Notes: generated from the letters alone by a model not told the origin. Positions 16,305 through 24,121 are shown, counted from the stretch's first letter. The stretch is DNA of 46,150 nucleotides from Bacteroidales bacterium (GCA_017625725.1 JAGAKH010000045.1:1-46150), one strand, 5' to 3'. Numbers and translations: made by a program.

Positions 16305-16379
16305 AAAAGCAACTTGCTGTTGCCTCGGAGTCTCATACTTTTCAACATAATCAGAGCGGAGGCAACCCCCTCCGCCCTG
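16305..16379 (-). terminator. Two hairpins between the acetyltransferase and XRE genes
   Basis: On the minus strand, an 11-pair stem (CAGGGCGGAGG with CCTCCGCTCTG, 16379-16352) lies just after the acetyltransferase stop. A second, smaller GCAAC/GTTGC stem (16323-16309) is followed by TTTTAT. The first lacks a T run and may stabilise mRNA; the second resembles a weak terminator. Confidence 0.5.
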
Positions 16380-16390
16380 AACATTCACGT

Positions 16391-17020
16391 TTATCCGAAG
16401 ATCTGACCCGGCAGTTTCAGTTTTTCCTTAGGCGGAAAATCCTTATCGAACTCTTCCACATCCTCATCACTCACATAATATCCCTGTGGAGTCTGATACA
16501 CCCCGGTAATTCCATCAAGATATCCGGGAATCAGTTCCTTACATAGAAAGAATGATGCGTCTGCATCCTCAGGCAAATCATGATACCGGATGCCAAACTT
16601 ACTGGCATAGTCAAAACCGCTTTTGCCATAGAAGCCGATATTTCCTTCAAACAGAACCGCTCCGAATCCCATCTCTGTAGCCTTTTTCAAGGAATAGTCC
16701 AACAAAGCCTTTCCGTATCCTTGGCGCTTCAGTTGCGGTGTAATACCAATCGGTCCCATCGTCAGAACATCAATTACCCTTCCATCATCAGCCTCGATAA
16801 TCGTCTTCATGAACATATTCTGTCCAATCAAACTTCCACCCTGCTCCATGACGAAATCAAGTTCCCGGATGAACGCCGGATCATCCCTGAGCACATGGAT
16901 CACAAAATGCTCGCTGCATCCCGGCTTATATACGTTCCAGAATGACTCCCTGACAAGATTTTCAACTGCTCTGTAATCGCTCTTTTCTTCCAAACGAATT
17001 GTATAGTCATTTTTATTCAA
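16391..17020 (-). CDS. GNAT-family N-acetyltransferase (cargo)
   Basis: A 209-residue GNAT enzyme. The acetyl-CoA binding motif A is visible as GPIGITPQLKRQGYGKALL (about residues 90-108), followed by a motif B-like VLFEGNIGFYGKSGF. The C-terminal 70 residues are an extension common in YhbS-like proteins. The start is TTG at 17020 with AGGAGGT eight bases upstream. The acceptor substrate cannot be told from sequence; antibiotic, polyamine or protein are all possible. Its leader (an 11-codon reading frame and two hairpins) resembles those of inducible resistance genes. With the XRE gene it forms an insertion into the tail operon. Confidence 0.88.
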   Translation of the reverse strand: MNKNDYTIRLEEKSDYRAVENLVRESFWNVYKPGCSEHFVIHVLRDDPAFIRELDFVMEQGGSLIGQNMFMKTIIEADDGRVIDVLTMGPIGITPQLKRQGYGKALLDYSLKKATEMGFGAVLFEGNIGFYGKSGFDYASKFGIRYHDLPEDADASFFLCKELIPGYLDGITGVYQTPQGYYVSDEDVEEFDKDFPPKEKLKLPGQIFG

Positions 17021-17033
17021 TGTTTTTTACCTC

Positions 17034-17099
17034 CTGAAAACTTGTGACCAAAAGTTGCTTTTCAGCGGGAGGCTTGTTCGATTGTCAGCAAACCTCCCG
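17034..17099 (-). promoter_or_regulatory. Attenuator-like hairpins upstream of the acetyltransferase
   Basis: On the minus strand, CGGGAGGTTTG pairs with CAAGCCTCCCG (17099-17066; one G-U), beginning one base after the leader-peptide stop. Next, CTGAAAA pairs with TTTTCAG (17065-17034); its last bases overlap the AGGAGG site of the acetyltransferase. There is no T run after the first stem. The arrangement suggests translational rather than transcriptional attenuation. Confidence 0.6.
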
Positions 17100-17100
17100 G

Positions 17101-17136
17101 TTAGCCCACAATCTCCAGTGTGTTGTACTTTTTCAA
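17101..17136 (-). CDS. Putative 11-codon leader peptide
   Basis: A TTG start at 17136 with AAGGAGAG upstream gives MKKYNTLEIVG and TAA. The stop is directly followed by the first attenuator hairpin. A ribosome stalled or slowed on this frame would change folding of the hairpins that lead to the acetyltransferase site. Coding status is inferred from signals only. Confidence 0.5.
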   Translation of the reverse strand: MKKYNTLEIVG

Positions 17137-17165
17137 ACAGCACTCTCCTTAAAAATATATTTTTC

Positions 17166-17179
17166 GCCGCCTTAGCGGC
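17166..17179 (-). terminator. Short hairpin after the tail completion gene
   Basis: GCCGC, a TAAG loop and GCGGC on the minus strand, followed by GAAAAATATATTTTT. It may partly end tail transcripts. A weak TATGAT-like -10 just upstream could start the cargo transcript. Confidence 0.4.
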
Positions 17180-17220
17180 AAGGTCATCATAACATATATC
17201 GTCAGTTCCCTCCACATGTT

Positions 17221-17583
17221 TTAGAACTCTTTCAGCGTGAAGGACACCTCCCACAAGCTTCCATAGCTTGTATCGCTGACCAGCTTCACCTGATACCCGT
17301 CAATGTACATCTGCGTGTTCACGATGTTCATGGTCTCCATATCCAGATATCCCACGGTGATGCTTGCCAACTTCTTATAAGCCGAAAACTTATTCAGCCA
17401 CTTCTTCGACACTCGGAAGGTCGCGCCGATCTGAACCACACCTTCCCTTACAACATCTCTCTGTGTGGTTCCTGCTTCTGTCACACCTCCGCTATCTGCC
17501 TCCACATCCGACAGATTCACGGAATAAGAGGCAGGCATCGGGATATTCTCATTGTTAAAAACAAGATACTGCAAATGAGCCAT
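17221..17583 (-). CDS. Tail protein (distal tail/DUF6711-like)
   Basis: A 120-residue protein starting at 17583 with GGAGG upstream and overlapping the tape-measure stop. Its pattern (FNNENIPMPASYSVNLSDVE near the N-terminus, IDGYQVKLVSDTSYGSLWEVSFTLKEF at the end) matches short tail proteins encoded after tape measures in Clostridia siphoviruses (DUF6711-like). It probably caps or closes the distal tail tube. The assignment is by position and resemblance. Confidence 0.7.
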   Translation of the reverse strand: MAHLQYLVFNNENIPMPASYSVNLSDVEADSGGVTEAGTTQRDVVREGVVQIGATFRVSKKWLNKFSAYKKLASITVGYLDMETMNIVNTQMYIDGYQVKLVSDTSYGSLWEVSFTLKEF

Positions 17584-17584
17584 C

Positions 17585-20410
17585 TTACCTGCCTCCACTT
17601 CTTAAATTCATTCTCTGCTGAGCCGTTACCACGATCTCATCGATCATGTCACCACCGATATAAACCGGGATCACGATATCCCCCGCAGCGCCGCCACCGA
17701 CCAGAGCCGTATTGAGTGCCGTATTGATACCGGAGATCAGATCTCCGCTTGAAGCAGCAGAACCGGAATAGCCACCCTGAGCCGCCATCACTCTCGGAGT
17801 AATGGTCAGGTCAGAAGTCACACCGTTCATGGCGTTCTCAATCATGCCCCGGCTCTTCTCAATGCCCTTCGCAAGACCACCGATAAAGTCCGGCATCCAG
17901 CTCTCATAATCCGTCAACGGGCCTTCGTCCGGCACGGAGAAGTGCAGGAAGCTCCGGATCTTATCCGCAACCGATGAAACTGCCTCACCGACTTTACCGA
18001 TCATGGACTTGATACCGTTCACGATACCGCCGATGAAATCAGCACCCCACTGGAACGCCTGAGATGCCAGGTTCTTCACGAAGTTGATTGCCTTATCAAA
18101 TCCGCTCTTCACCGCACCATAGATATTTCCGCAGACATTCTTGATACCGTTCAGCATCGCATTGAACGCATTGGAAACGGCATTCTTTATGGCATTAGCC
18201 GCATTCGATACCGCAGACTTGATATTATTCCAGGCCGTTGTGACCGCATTCTTAATAGCATTTACGATAGTTGTGATCGTATTCTTGATGCCGTTCCAGA
18301 CCGTAGTAACCACTGTCTTAATGGCATTCAGCACCGTAGTGATTGCGGTTTTGATCCCATTCCACGCTGTACTCAGGAAAGTAGAAATCGCCGTCACCAC
18401 TGTCGTGATAACCGACTTGATTCCATTCCAGACTGTCGTGAAAAATGTCTTGATTGCATTGAACACCGTAGTCACAGTATTCTTGATCGCATTCCAGGCA
18501 TTGGTCAGGAATGTGCTGATCGCATTCACCACTGTTGTGAAGATATTTTTGATACCCTCCCACAGTCCGGAGAAGAAATCCTTAATCGCATTCCATACCG
18601 TGGTAGCCGTGGTCTTGATTGCTTCCCACGCCGCCTGGAAGAATGCCTTCAGCGCTTCCCATACGGCAATGGCAATCTCTTTGATGCTCTCCCAAAGGTC
18701 GATCCAGAACTGCCGGAACTCTTCACAGTTGTTCCATAGGTAAATGAACGCCGCCACTAGGGCAACGATCGCCGCTATGATCAACACATAAGGATTCGCC
18801 GCACATACCGCATTGAAAGCTGCGAACACACCCTTCGCCGCATTGATCACACCTGCCAGCTTCGGCACCAGAGTCATAATGGTACCGACTGCAGAAATCA
18901 CTTTACCGACGATAATCAACACCGGACCGATCGCAGCAGCTACCAGAGCAATCGTCACGATCACCTTTCTGGTACCCTCATCCATCGAATTGAGCCAGTC
19001 CACAAACTTCTGGATCCATCCCACAATCGTTCGGATCGCAGGCATCAGCAATTCACCAAAAGAAATCGCCAGTTCCTCCAGCTGAGACTTCAAGATCTGA
19101 AGCTGACCGGCAAGGTTATCATTCATGGTCTCAGCCATACTTGCCGCTGAACCATCACAGTTATCAATAGCAGACGAAAGTTTTTCAATATCCGCTTCCC
19201 CGGCGTTCATAAGTGCCAGGAATCCGGACATCGCATTCTTGCCAACCAGCGACTCAGCCGCTGCCGCCTTCTCAGATTCAGACAATCCAGAAAATGCCGT
19301 CCGGCAGTCTGCAAGGATATCCGACAGATCCCTCATAGAACCGTCCGCATTGGTCGTGGCAACCGTGACCTCTCCGATAGAGGATCCGCAGATCTTCACT
19401 TCTCCGGAAAGGTTATTCATGATCGTTCTGAGAGAAGTACCTGCCTGAGAACCCTTGATACCAGCATTGGCCATCAGGCCGATCGCTTCTGCCGTATCTT
19501 CTGCAGAGAATCCCAAGGCACCAGCAATCGGAGCGCAATACTTGAAGGTCTCACCCATCATGGAGACATTCGTATTGGCATTACTCGATGCCGCCGCAAG
19601 GATATCCGCGAAATGCCCGGAGTCCTTCGCCGTAAGTCCAAACGCTGTTAGCGCATCTGTCACGATATCAGAAGTGGTAGCCAGATCTTCACCGGAAGCC
19701 GCAGCCAGGTTCATGACACCTTCGATACCGGAAAGCATATCCTCTGTCTTCCAACCGGCCATCGCCATATAGTTCATGGCTTCCGCCGCTTCTGATGCAG
19801 AGAACTTTGTCTTCTCACCCATCTCACGGGCTTTATCTCTTAATGCTTCCAAATCCGAACCTGTCGCACCGGATACCGCAGCAACCTTGCTCATGGCAGA
19901 ATCAAAATCAGCGGCAGTTTTCACCGCCGCCGTGCCAAGCCCAACAACACCTGCCGTCACAGGAAGGAACTTCTTTCCTACGTTTGTGACATTATCTCCG
20001 ACTGTCTTCAGCTTCTCACCCTTAGCGGCGATTTCCTGAAGAGCCGTTCCAGACTGCTTCGCCTGTTCCTCCAAAGACTTCAGCTTTGCCTCCGTCTCCG
20101 CGATCTCCCTCTGCAGACCATCATACTGATCCTGAGTGATCGTTCCGTCTTTCAGAGCCTGCTCTGCCTGCTCCGCTGCTGTCTTTAAGGTCTCCAGTTT
20201 TTCCTTCGTTTCCTTGACGGCATCCCCAAGAAGCCTGTGCTTCTGTGCCAGAAGTTCTGTATTCCCCGGATCAAGTTTCAGGAGCTTATCGACATCACGC
20301 AGCTGGCTCTGGGTATTTCTGATCTCTGTATTTACGCCCTTCAGGGCTGTCTGTAGTTTGGTAGTATCGCCGCCGATCTCAACGGTGATACCCTGGATCC
20401 GTCCAGCCAT
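17585..20410 (-). CDS. Tail tape measure protein
   Basis: A 941-residue tape measure that sets tail length and assists DNA entry. Residues 1-130 form coiled coils. Residues about 165-400 are the TP901-type core (DFDSAMSKVAAVSGATGSDLEAL, the usual signature). Hydrophobic segments lie near 480-515 and 535-560. About residues 597-745 carry at least thirteen 11-residue repeats of the form W/F/V-N-x-I-K with TTV or TTA, seen in DNA as 33-base near-repeats. It starts with AAGGAGG upstream. It follows the frameshifted chaperone genes, as is canonical. Confidence 0.95.
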   Translation of the reverse strand: MAGRIQGITVEIGGDTTKLQTALKGVNTEIRNTQSQLRDVDKLLKLDPGNTELLAQKHRLLGDAVKETKEKLETLKTAAEQAEQALKDGTITQDQYDGLQREIAETEAKLKSLEEQAKQSGTALQEIAAKGEKLKTVGDNVTNVGKKFLPVTAGVVGLGTAAVKTAADFDSAMSKVAAVSGATGSDLEALRDKAREMGEKTKFSASEAAEAMNYMAMAGWKTEDMLSGIEGVMNLAAASGEDLATTSDIVTDALTAFGLTAKDSGHFADILAAASSNANTNVSMMGETFKYCAPIAGALGFSAEDTAEAIGLMANAGIKGSQAGTSLRTIMNNLSGEVKICGSSIGEVTVATTNADGSMRDLSDILADCRTAFSGLSESEKAAAAESLVGKNAMSGFLALMNAGEADIEKLSSAIDNCDGSAASMAETMNDNLAGQLQILKSQLEELAISFGELLMPAIRTIVGWIQKFVDWLNSMDEGTRKVIVTIALVAAAIGPVLIIVGKVISAVGTIMTLVPKLAGVINAAKGVFAAFNAVCAANPYVLIIAAIVALVAAFIYLWNNCEEFRQFWIDLWESIKEIAIAVWEALKAFFQAAWEAIKTTATTVWNAIKDFFSGLWEGIKNIFTTVVNAISTFLTNAWNAIKNTVTTVFNAIKTFFTTVWNGIKSVITTVVTAISTFLSTAWNGIKTAITTVLNAIKTVVTTVWNGIKNTITTIVNAIKNAVTTAWNNIKSAVSNAANAIKNAVSNAFNAMLNGIKNVCGNIYGAVKSGFDKAINFVKNLASQAFQWGADFIGGIVNGIKSMIGKVGEAVSSVADKIRSFLHFSVPDEGPLTDYESWMPDFIGGLAKGIEKSRGMIENAMNGVTSDLTITPRVMAAQGGYSGSAASSGDLISGINTALNTALVGGGAAGDIVIPVYIGGDMIDEIVVTAQQRMNLRSGGR

Positions 20411-20427
20411 CGCTTTGCCTCCTTCCT

Positions 20428-20613
20428 TTAGAATCGATCCATATCATCCTGAGATGCGATCTGGTCATGAGGTTCCTCATCCCGCTGCATCTCTGTGTAC
20501 ATATCATTGATGGTCCCTATCGTCAGAAGATCCATCTCACTGATATGAACGCCAAGCTGCACCGCCCTAAGTAGCAGGAGCGGTGTTGTCATTTCCCGGT
20601 CAGTCGCTCGAAG
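20428..20613 (-). CDS. Frameshift extension of the tail assembly chaperone (gpT-like)
   Basis: A 61-residue reading frame reached from the chaperone gene by a -1 shift. It contains TTPLLLLRAVQLGVHISEMD and ends EPHDQIASQDDMDRF. It has no own ribosome site; an ATG overlapping the upstream stop (AATGA) could allow re-initiation instead. The fused product would be 180 residues, equivalent to lambda gpGT: the extension recruits the tape measure and the major tail protein during tail assembly. The slip site is described separately. Confidence 0.82.
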   Translation of the reverse strand, partial: LRATDREMTTPLLLLRAVQLGVHISEMDLLTIGTINDMYTEMQRDEEPHDQIASQDDMDRF

Positions 20614-20969
20614 TTTTTTTTACTCTCCACCTGCGTCTGCACATTCAGCCCCCAGAGCTCGATGATCTCCGGAAGCACCTGATAAATGGAAAAAGTCCCA
20701 AACTGATCCAGCCACTCATCCGGCGTATCCGGAACACCCTGCGGATCCGCATGTTTCGCCATGATGTAGCTGATATCCTCGAAAAGTTCCAACGAAAAGG
20801 AATCCAGTGCAGAGTTTTCAGGATCATTTTCATCAATGCTCTTCTGCAGGTCATGAAGATCCTTGTAGATATCACGATGGAACTTGTTTCTGTATATTCT
20901 TGGAATGGCTGCCGATGCTCTGAAAGTCACATCCTTGCCATCAATATTCACTGTCTTTGTAAGTGCCAT
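20589..20969 (-). CDS. Tail assembly chaperone (gpG-like)
   Basis: A 126-residue chaperone starting at 20969 with GGAGG upstream. It is mostly helical after a short beta hairpin (TVNIDGKDVTFRASAAIPRIYRNKF), the usual pattern of gp14/gpG-like chaperones in Clostridia phages. It lies between the major tail protein and the tape measure, and its 3' end carries an A-rich slip site giving a longer second product. It coats the tape measure during tail assembly and is not in the virion. Confidence 0.88.
   Translation of the reverse strand: MALTKTVNIDGKDVTFRASAAIPRIYRNKFHRDIYKDLHDLQKSIDENDPENSALDSFSLELFEDISYIMAKHADPQGVPDTPDEWLDQFGTFSIYQVLPEIIELWGLNVQTQVESKKNFERLTGK
20613..20619 (-). other. Programmed -1 frameshift site
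   Basis: A run of eight A bases followed by C gives the canonical slippery heptamer A-AAA-AAC in the chaperone frame. A -1 slip leads straight into 61 sense codons that match the gpT-type domain. This is the standard mechanism for the gpG/gpGT ratio in siphovirus tails. Confidence 0.85.
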
Positions 20970-20994
20970 TTCTCTTTCCTCCAATCACAAGAAT

Positions 20995-21016
20995 GGGCAG
21001 AGCCGAAGCCCTGCCC
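20995..21016 (-). other. Intercistronic hairpin before the chaperone gene
   Basis: GGGCAGGGC, a TTCG tetraloop and GCTCTGCCC form a nine-pair stem with one G-U pair on the minus strand. No T run follows, so it probably serves mRNA processing or protection after the abundant major tail protein message. Confidence 0.55.
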
Positions 21017-21025
21017 TTAAAAGAA

Positions 21026-21886
21026 TCAACCCTGTCCGTTCTTTGTCACCGTTACGGTATAAGCCGTACTGGTGCATCCGGTCTTGCTTGCGATCACAGT
21101 CACGGTATTGGTTCCGCTCTCCCAGGTCGCATCATTTCCGCTGGTATGAGCTACACCGTTCACAAGGATCGTTGCCACCGTTCCACTTGCAGCCGTAGCC
21201 GATACCGCATCCTCATCGTTCACAGTCTCAGCTGTGTAAGAAGTCGTTCCGGCATCAAAAGCAGGCGTAAGCTGAAGGCTTCCGATTGCGATACCGGTAA
21301 GCACCGCAGACACCTGTGCACTCTCTGTCTGATAAACGCCCGAATACCATCCGTTGTAAACCGCATCGGAAGTATTGGCACCGGTCTTCACCTTCACCAT
21401 TCCGTTCGGAAGCGGAGTCGCTGTGATCTCAAGCTTCTCAGTCTGAACTTCCTTGGAATCCTCATTGGTCTTGCCTTCGATGGTCGGTCTCGCAGCCGTG
21501 CAATAATACATGCAGTGCCTGATCTTTTTCTTATCTCCGGAGAATTCAAAAAGAAGAGCGAAATGCTCAGGCTCAACCGTGGAATCCTCCACAAGCACCC
21601 CGTTCGCATCTTCTGTTTCCTTCAAGATATCCTTGCGGAAACTTTCAGGAATAAGCGCAATCTCCAGATCACCCGAATAACCGTTATTTGCGACTGTGGT
21701 GTAATACACCATATCATCTGCATAAAACGGCTCCGTATCACCCTCAGGATCAAGCGACAGGTTCACCGCACCCGGAATCGCAACAGGCGTACCAAATGTC
21801 ACGGCATTGGTATCCGGATCAAGTGTCGCCTTCGCATAATGGCAGTTCTTAAGGCCGAACTTCACCTTGTTGTTTGTACTCGGCAT
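21026..21886 (-). CDS. Major tail protein with Ig-like/cadherin-like C-terminal domain
   Basis: A 286-residue phi13-type major tail (tube) protein. Residues 1-190 contain the tube domain, with KFGLKNCHYA at the start and DMVYYTTVANNGYSGDLEIALIPE. The last 85 residues (LQLTPAFDAGTTSYTAETVNDEDAVSATA..NTVTVIAS..STAYTVTVTK) are a cadherin-like beta-sandwich, an add-on displayed on the outside of tails and often thought to bind carbohydrate or mucus. GAGAGG precedes the ATG. Confidence 0.9.
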   Translation of the reverse strand: MPSTNNKVKFGLKNCHYAKATLDPDTNAVTFGTPVAIPGAVNLSLDPEGDTEPFYADDMVYYTTVANNGYSGDLEIALIPESFRKDILKETEDANGVLVEDSTVEPEHFALLFEFSGDKKKIRHCMYYCTAARPTIEGKTNEDSKEVQTEKLEITATPLPNGMVKVKTGANTSDAVYNGWYSGVYQTESAQVSAVLTGIAIGSLQLTPAFDAGTTSYTAETVNDEDAVSATAASGTVATILVNGVAHTSGNDATWESGTNTVTVIASKTGCTSTAYTVTVTKNGQG

Positions 21887-21904
21887 AATTAACCTCTCTT
21901 TCCG

Positions 21905-22222
21905 CTATACCGTCATCTGGTACAGCACTTCGTATAATTTTTCAGTTTCAATCCATACCTCTGATTTGTTCCAGAAAATCTCATGTGAATTCAGCACCGC
22001 TTCCACGCTGTCTTCTAATTTCGGATCCTTCTCATCGGTATAAAGTTCAATGCTCAGGTTGGAAAACTCCATATAGACCACATCATCCGCGGCAAAGTTC
22101 TCTGAACCCGGAAACAAAAAGCAGATGAACGGCGGATCAGGCGATTCACCTTCCGCGAAATGGTCATACGCAAAAGGGATCTTCAATTCCGCCAGCATCT
22201 GCATCACTTCTTCATGCGTCAT
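21905..22222 (-). CDS. Tail terminator/neck-type protein
   Basis: A 105-residue protein with GGGAGG before the ATG. The sequence FICFLFPGSENFAADDVVYMEFSNLSIELYTDEKDPKLEDSVEAVL is typical of the small protein encoded between HK97 gp10-like and major tail genes in Clostridia siphoviruses, where the tail terminator lies. It likely caps the tail tube for joining to the head. The family is recognised by position and pattern, not by a catalytic motif. Confidence 0.7.
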   Translation of the reverse strand: MTHEEVMQMLAELKIPFAYDHFAEGESPDPPFICFLFPGSENFAADDVVYMEFSNLSIELYTDEKDPKLEDSVEAVLNSHEIFWNKSEVWIETEKLYEVLYQMTV

Positions 22223-22388
22223 CCTTCTTCCTCCCGATCTCTATGATGCATTCGGCAGCATGACGGCAGACCGGACAGTTATAGGGATAGCCGCGGCATT
22301 TCTCGCCTCTTCTGGTGCTGTAGTAGATCAGCACACCAAACACAGCGATCCCGATAGCAATAACGAACAACAAAAGAATGATCTCCAT
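22212..22388 (-). CDS. Small membrane protein with cysteine cluster
   Basis: A 58-residue frame (MEIILLLFVIAIGIAVFGVL at the N-terminus) with one membrane helix, then a short Cys-rich tail: CRGYPYNCPVCRHAAEC. The ATG is seven bases after the stop of the gp10-like gene, and the frame overlaps the next start by eleven bases. The spacing of four cysteines suggests a metal knuckle. The ribosome site (AGGGCGG) is weak. I do not recognise the family; a role in membrane or lysis timing is only a guess. Confidence 0.6.
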   Translation of the reverse strand: MEIILLLFVIAIGIAVFGVLIYYSTRRGEKCRGYPYNCPVCRHAAECIIEIGRKKDDA

Positions 22389-22392
22389 ATCA

Positions 22393-22776
22393 CTAACCGC
22401 CCTTCTGTAAATCCCTCTCGATATCCCTTGTCAGCTGCTCGATGCCCGCCTGTTCTGCAGGAGCGATATGCGGAAAAGCCCTTGTCCTTCCGCCGCCCCG
22501 TTTTGCATGACCAAACTCCAAAAGATGCGTCAGCTGATACCTCTTGGAATGCACCACGATCTGGATGGAATCGGATGTTTCCCTGGTCTTCTTGATTGCC
22601 CAGCTTTTGGAATACTTCCCGGTCTTCTTCGGAGCCGTGCTTTCGATCTGCTGCTTCACAGTCTTACCGGCCTTTTGGACATCCGCCTTCAGGTCATCCA
22701 CCGCAAGCTTTGCATATTCCTCCATGCCCTTCATAACGGTATCCGCCAGCTGATCTATCTTTATCGTCTGACTCAT
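22393..22776 (-). CDS. HK97 gp10-family head-tail joining protein
   Basis: A 127-residue protein of the HK97 gp10 family. It has a helical N-terminus followed by APKKTGKYSKSWAIKK and YQLTHLLEFGHAKRGGGRTRAFPHIAPAEQ, the hallmark of the family. It sits at the neck between connector and tail terminator. The start has AGGAAGGAG upstream and overlaps the stop of the adaptor gene by four bases. Confidence 0.9.
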   Translation of the reverse strand: MSQTIKIDQLADTVMKGMEEYAKLAVDDLKADVQKAGKTVKQQIESTAPKKTGKYSKSWAIKKTRETSDSIQIVVHSKRYQLTHLLEFGHAKRGGGRTRAFPHIAPAEQAGIEQLTRDIERDLQKGG

Positions 22777-23114
22777 CGCCGCTCCTTCCTGCAGGTAAAC
22801 TTCAGCGACCGTTTCCTGAAATTCATATGGTCAATGTTCTCGATGTTATAAAACTCACCCATAAACATCACCCTGAATCCTGTGGAAGTGATCGCAGCCG
22901 CCTTCGCACAATACCGGACCGTAACGGTCATGGAAGCTTCCTCAACCGTAGTACCGGCAACCTGCTCTTCCTTGGAACTTGCCATGCCTTCACCGCCGAT
23001 CGTCGCAAAGCAGGTATAGTAATCTATCCAGCCATTCTTATGATTTCCGTACTTGTCTGTCACGGCCTCATTCTTCTGGAACGTCACCTTTGACCGTAAA
23101 GCTGCCACATCCAT
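22773..23114 (-). CDS. Head-tail adaptor (phage head closure protein)
   Basis: A 113-residue protein of the SPP1 gp16/Phage_H_T_join type: an N-terminal RSKVTFQKNE strand, a YTCFATIGG region, and NIENIDHMNFRKRSLKFTCRK at the end. It closes the portal channel after packaging. GGAAGGAGG precedes the start, and the frame overlaps both neighbours by a few bases. Confidence 0.88.
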   Translation of the reverse strand: MDVAALRSKVTFQKNEAVTDKYGNHKNGWIDYYTCFATIGGEGMASSKEEQVAGTTVEEASMTVTVRYCAKAAAITSTGFRVMFMGEFYNIENIDHMNFRKRSLKFTCRKERR

Positions 23115-23389
23115 CAGAATCCCTCCTTCCGACTTCCAAATAACAAAGCCCTCAGAGTCAGATCCAAGGCATGGTGGTCAGCCTCTTCCCGGTGTTCGTA
23201 CAGGTAAGCCACCGTGAACATCACGGCGATCTTCCCGTTCGGACAGTCAGCCAGATCATTCTCATCATCCGTCCGCAGGATATCCATGCACTGCTTCACG
23301 CCTGCTGTTATGAAGTTTTCCAGCAAAGAATCATCATCCTCGAAATCGATCCTCAGATAATTCTTCATCTCATCCACAGTCACGATCAT
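23114..23389 (-). CDS. Head-tail connector protein (gp6-like)
   Basis: A 91-residue all-helical protein (VDEMKNYLRIDFEDDDSLLENFITAGVKQCMDI, later VAYLYEHREEADHHALDLTLRALL) matching the Phage_connect_1/HK97 gp6-like adaptor family. It binds the portal as a ring. It is the first of the tightly overlapping neck genes; GAGGTG precedes its ATG. Confidence 0.9.
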   Translation of the reverse strand: MIVTVDEMKNYLRIDFEDDDSLLENFITAGVKQCMDILRTDDENDLADCPNGKIAVMFTVAYLYEHREEADHHALDLTLRALLFGSRKEGF

Positions 23390-23409
23390 CTGACATCACC
23401 TCACAATAA

Positions 23410-23433
23410 GGGCGGCAGATTACTCCGCCGCCC
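23410..23433 (-). other. Intercistronic hairpin after the head fibre gene
   Basis: GGGCGGC and GCCGCCC pair across a 10-base loop on the minus strand, followed by TTATTG. It is a strong stem with a poor T run, likely to reduce or process transcript between head and neck genes. Confidence 0.5.
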
Positions 23434-23441
23434 CATACTTC

Positions 23442-24077
23442 TTACGCAGGCTCCACAATCTTGATCTTGTAAGCCGTTTCAGCATACCCGTCAGTCCACA
23501 GAGTGAAGTTATCAACGGATCTCTCCGTGTTATCACCTGCAAGCACAAGGTCAGCCGCAACCCAGCGGACAAAATATCCCGCTGAAAGATCACAGGCCGT
23601 TGCCTCAGCGACATCCTCATCACCCATGGCAGAACCGTTGTAGTACAATCCTGTAATCGGAGAGATACCGACACCAAGACCGATACCCAGCCACTTGTGA
23701 ACGCCCCAGCCATTGCCACCATCAAAATCCTTAAGGTTCTTCACCTTATCGGATAATGTGATCGAGATCTCATGGGTATCGTTATCCACCGCAACACTGG
23801 AAATCTTGCCGGTGTTATACTGGCGATCCGCATGACCGGAAACGCTGTCCGTTACCGCCGCATACTGCATGGTGAAAGCATCGCCCACCATAAGTCCGGC
23901 ATTCTTCAGATTCGTAATCAGCGTGTTCAAAGTTACGCGGACTTTCGCAGCTGAATCACTGGTCACATCAGCCGTGCTCATATTCGGAAGCAGGCCGTTG
24001 TCATATACGATCTTTCCTCCGATATGGGTGACCTCGCCGCCCTGTTCCGTATAATTCTTTGCGTTGTATTCGCTCAT
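23442..24077 (-). CDS. Head fibre/decoration protein
   Basis: A 211-residue protein encoded directly after the capsid gene. The N-terminus (KNYTEQGGEVTHIGGKIVYDNG) and the following helix (LNTLITNLKNAGLMVGD) match the head fibre protein family seen after HK97 capsids in Clostridia phages. The rest is beta-rich and glycine-rich, consistent with a trimeric surface decoration. GGAGG lies eight bases before the ATG. Confidence 0.75.
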   Translation of the reverse strand: MSEYNAKNYTEQGGEVTHIGGKIVYDNGLLPNMSTADVTSDSAAKVRVTLNTLITNLKNAGLMVGDAFTMQYAAVTDSVSGHADRQYNTGKISSVAVDNDTHEISITLSDKVKNLKDFDGGNGWGVHKWLGIGLGVGISPITGLYYNGSAMGDEDVAEATACDLSAGYFVRWVAADLVLAGDNTERSVDNFTLWTDGYAETAYKIKIVEPA

Positions 24078-24094
24078 CTCAAACCTCCATATCC

Positions 24095-24121
24095 GGGCTG
24101 CCGCTTTTCACACGGCAGCCC
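24095..24121 (-). other. Intercistronic hairpin after the capsid gene
   Basis: GGGCTGCCG and CGGCAGCCC pair perfectly (nine pairs, nine-base loop) on the minus strand. No T run follows. It is placed to protect the abundant capsid message or to lower downstream transcription. Confidence 0.6.

Noticed and set aside
17027..17254. 75-codon frame over the acetyltransferase leader
   Set aside because: It starts inside the tail gene without a ribosome site and crosses hairpins and the leader frame; the structured leader explains the region better.
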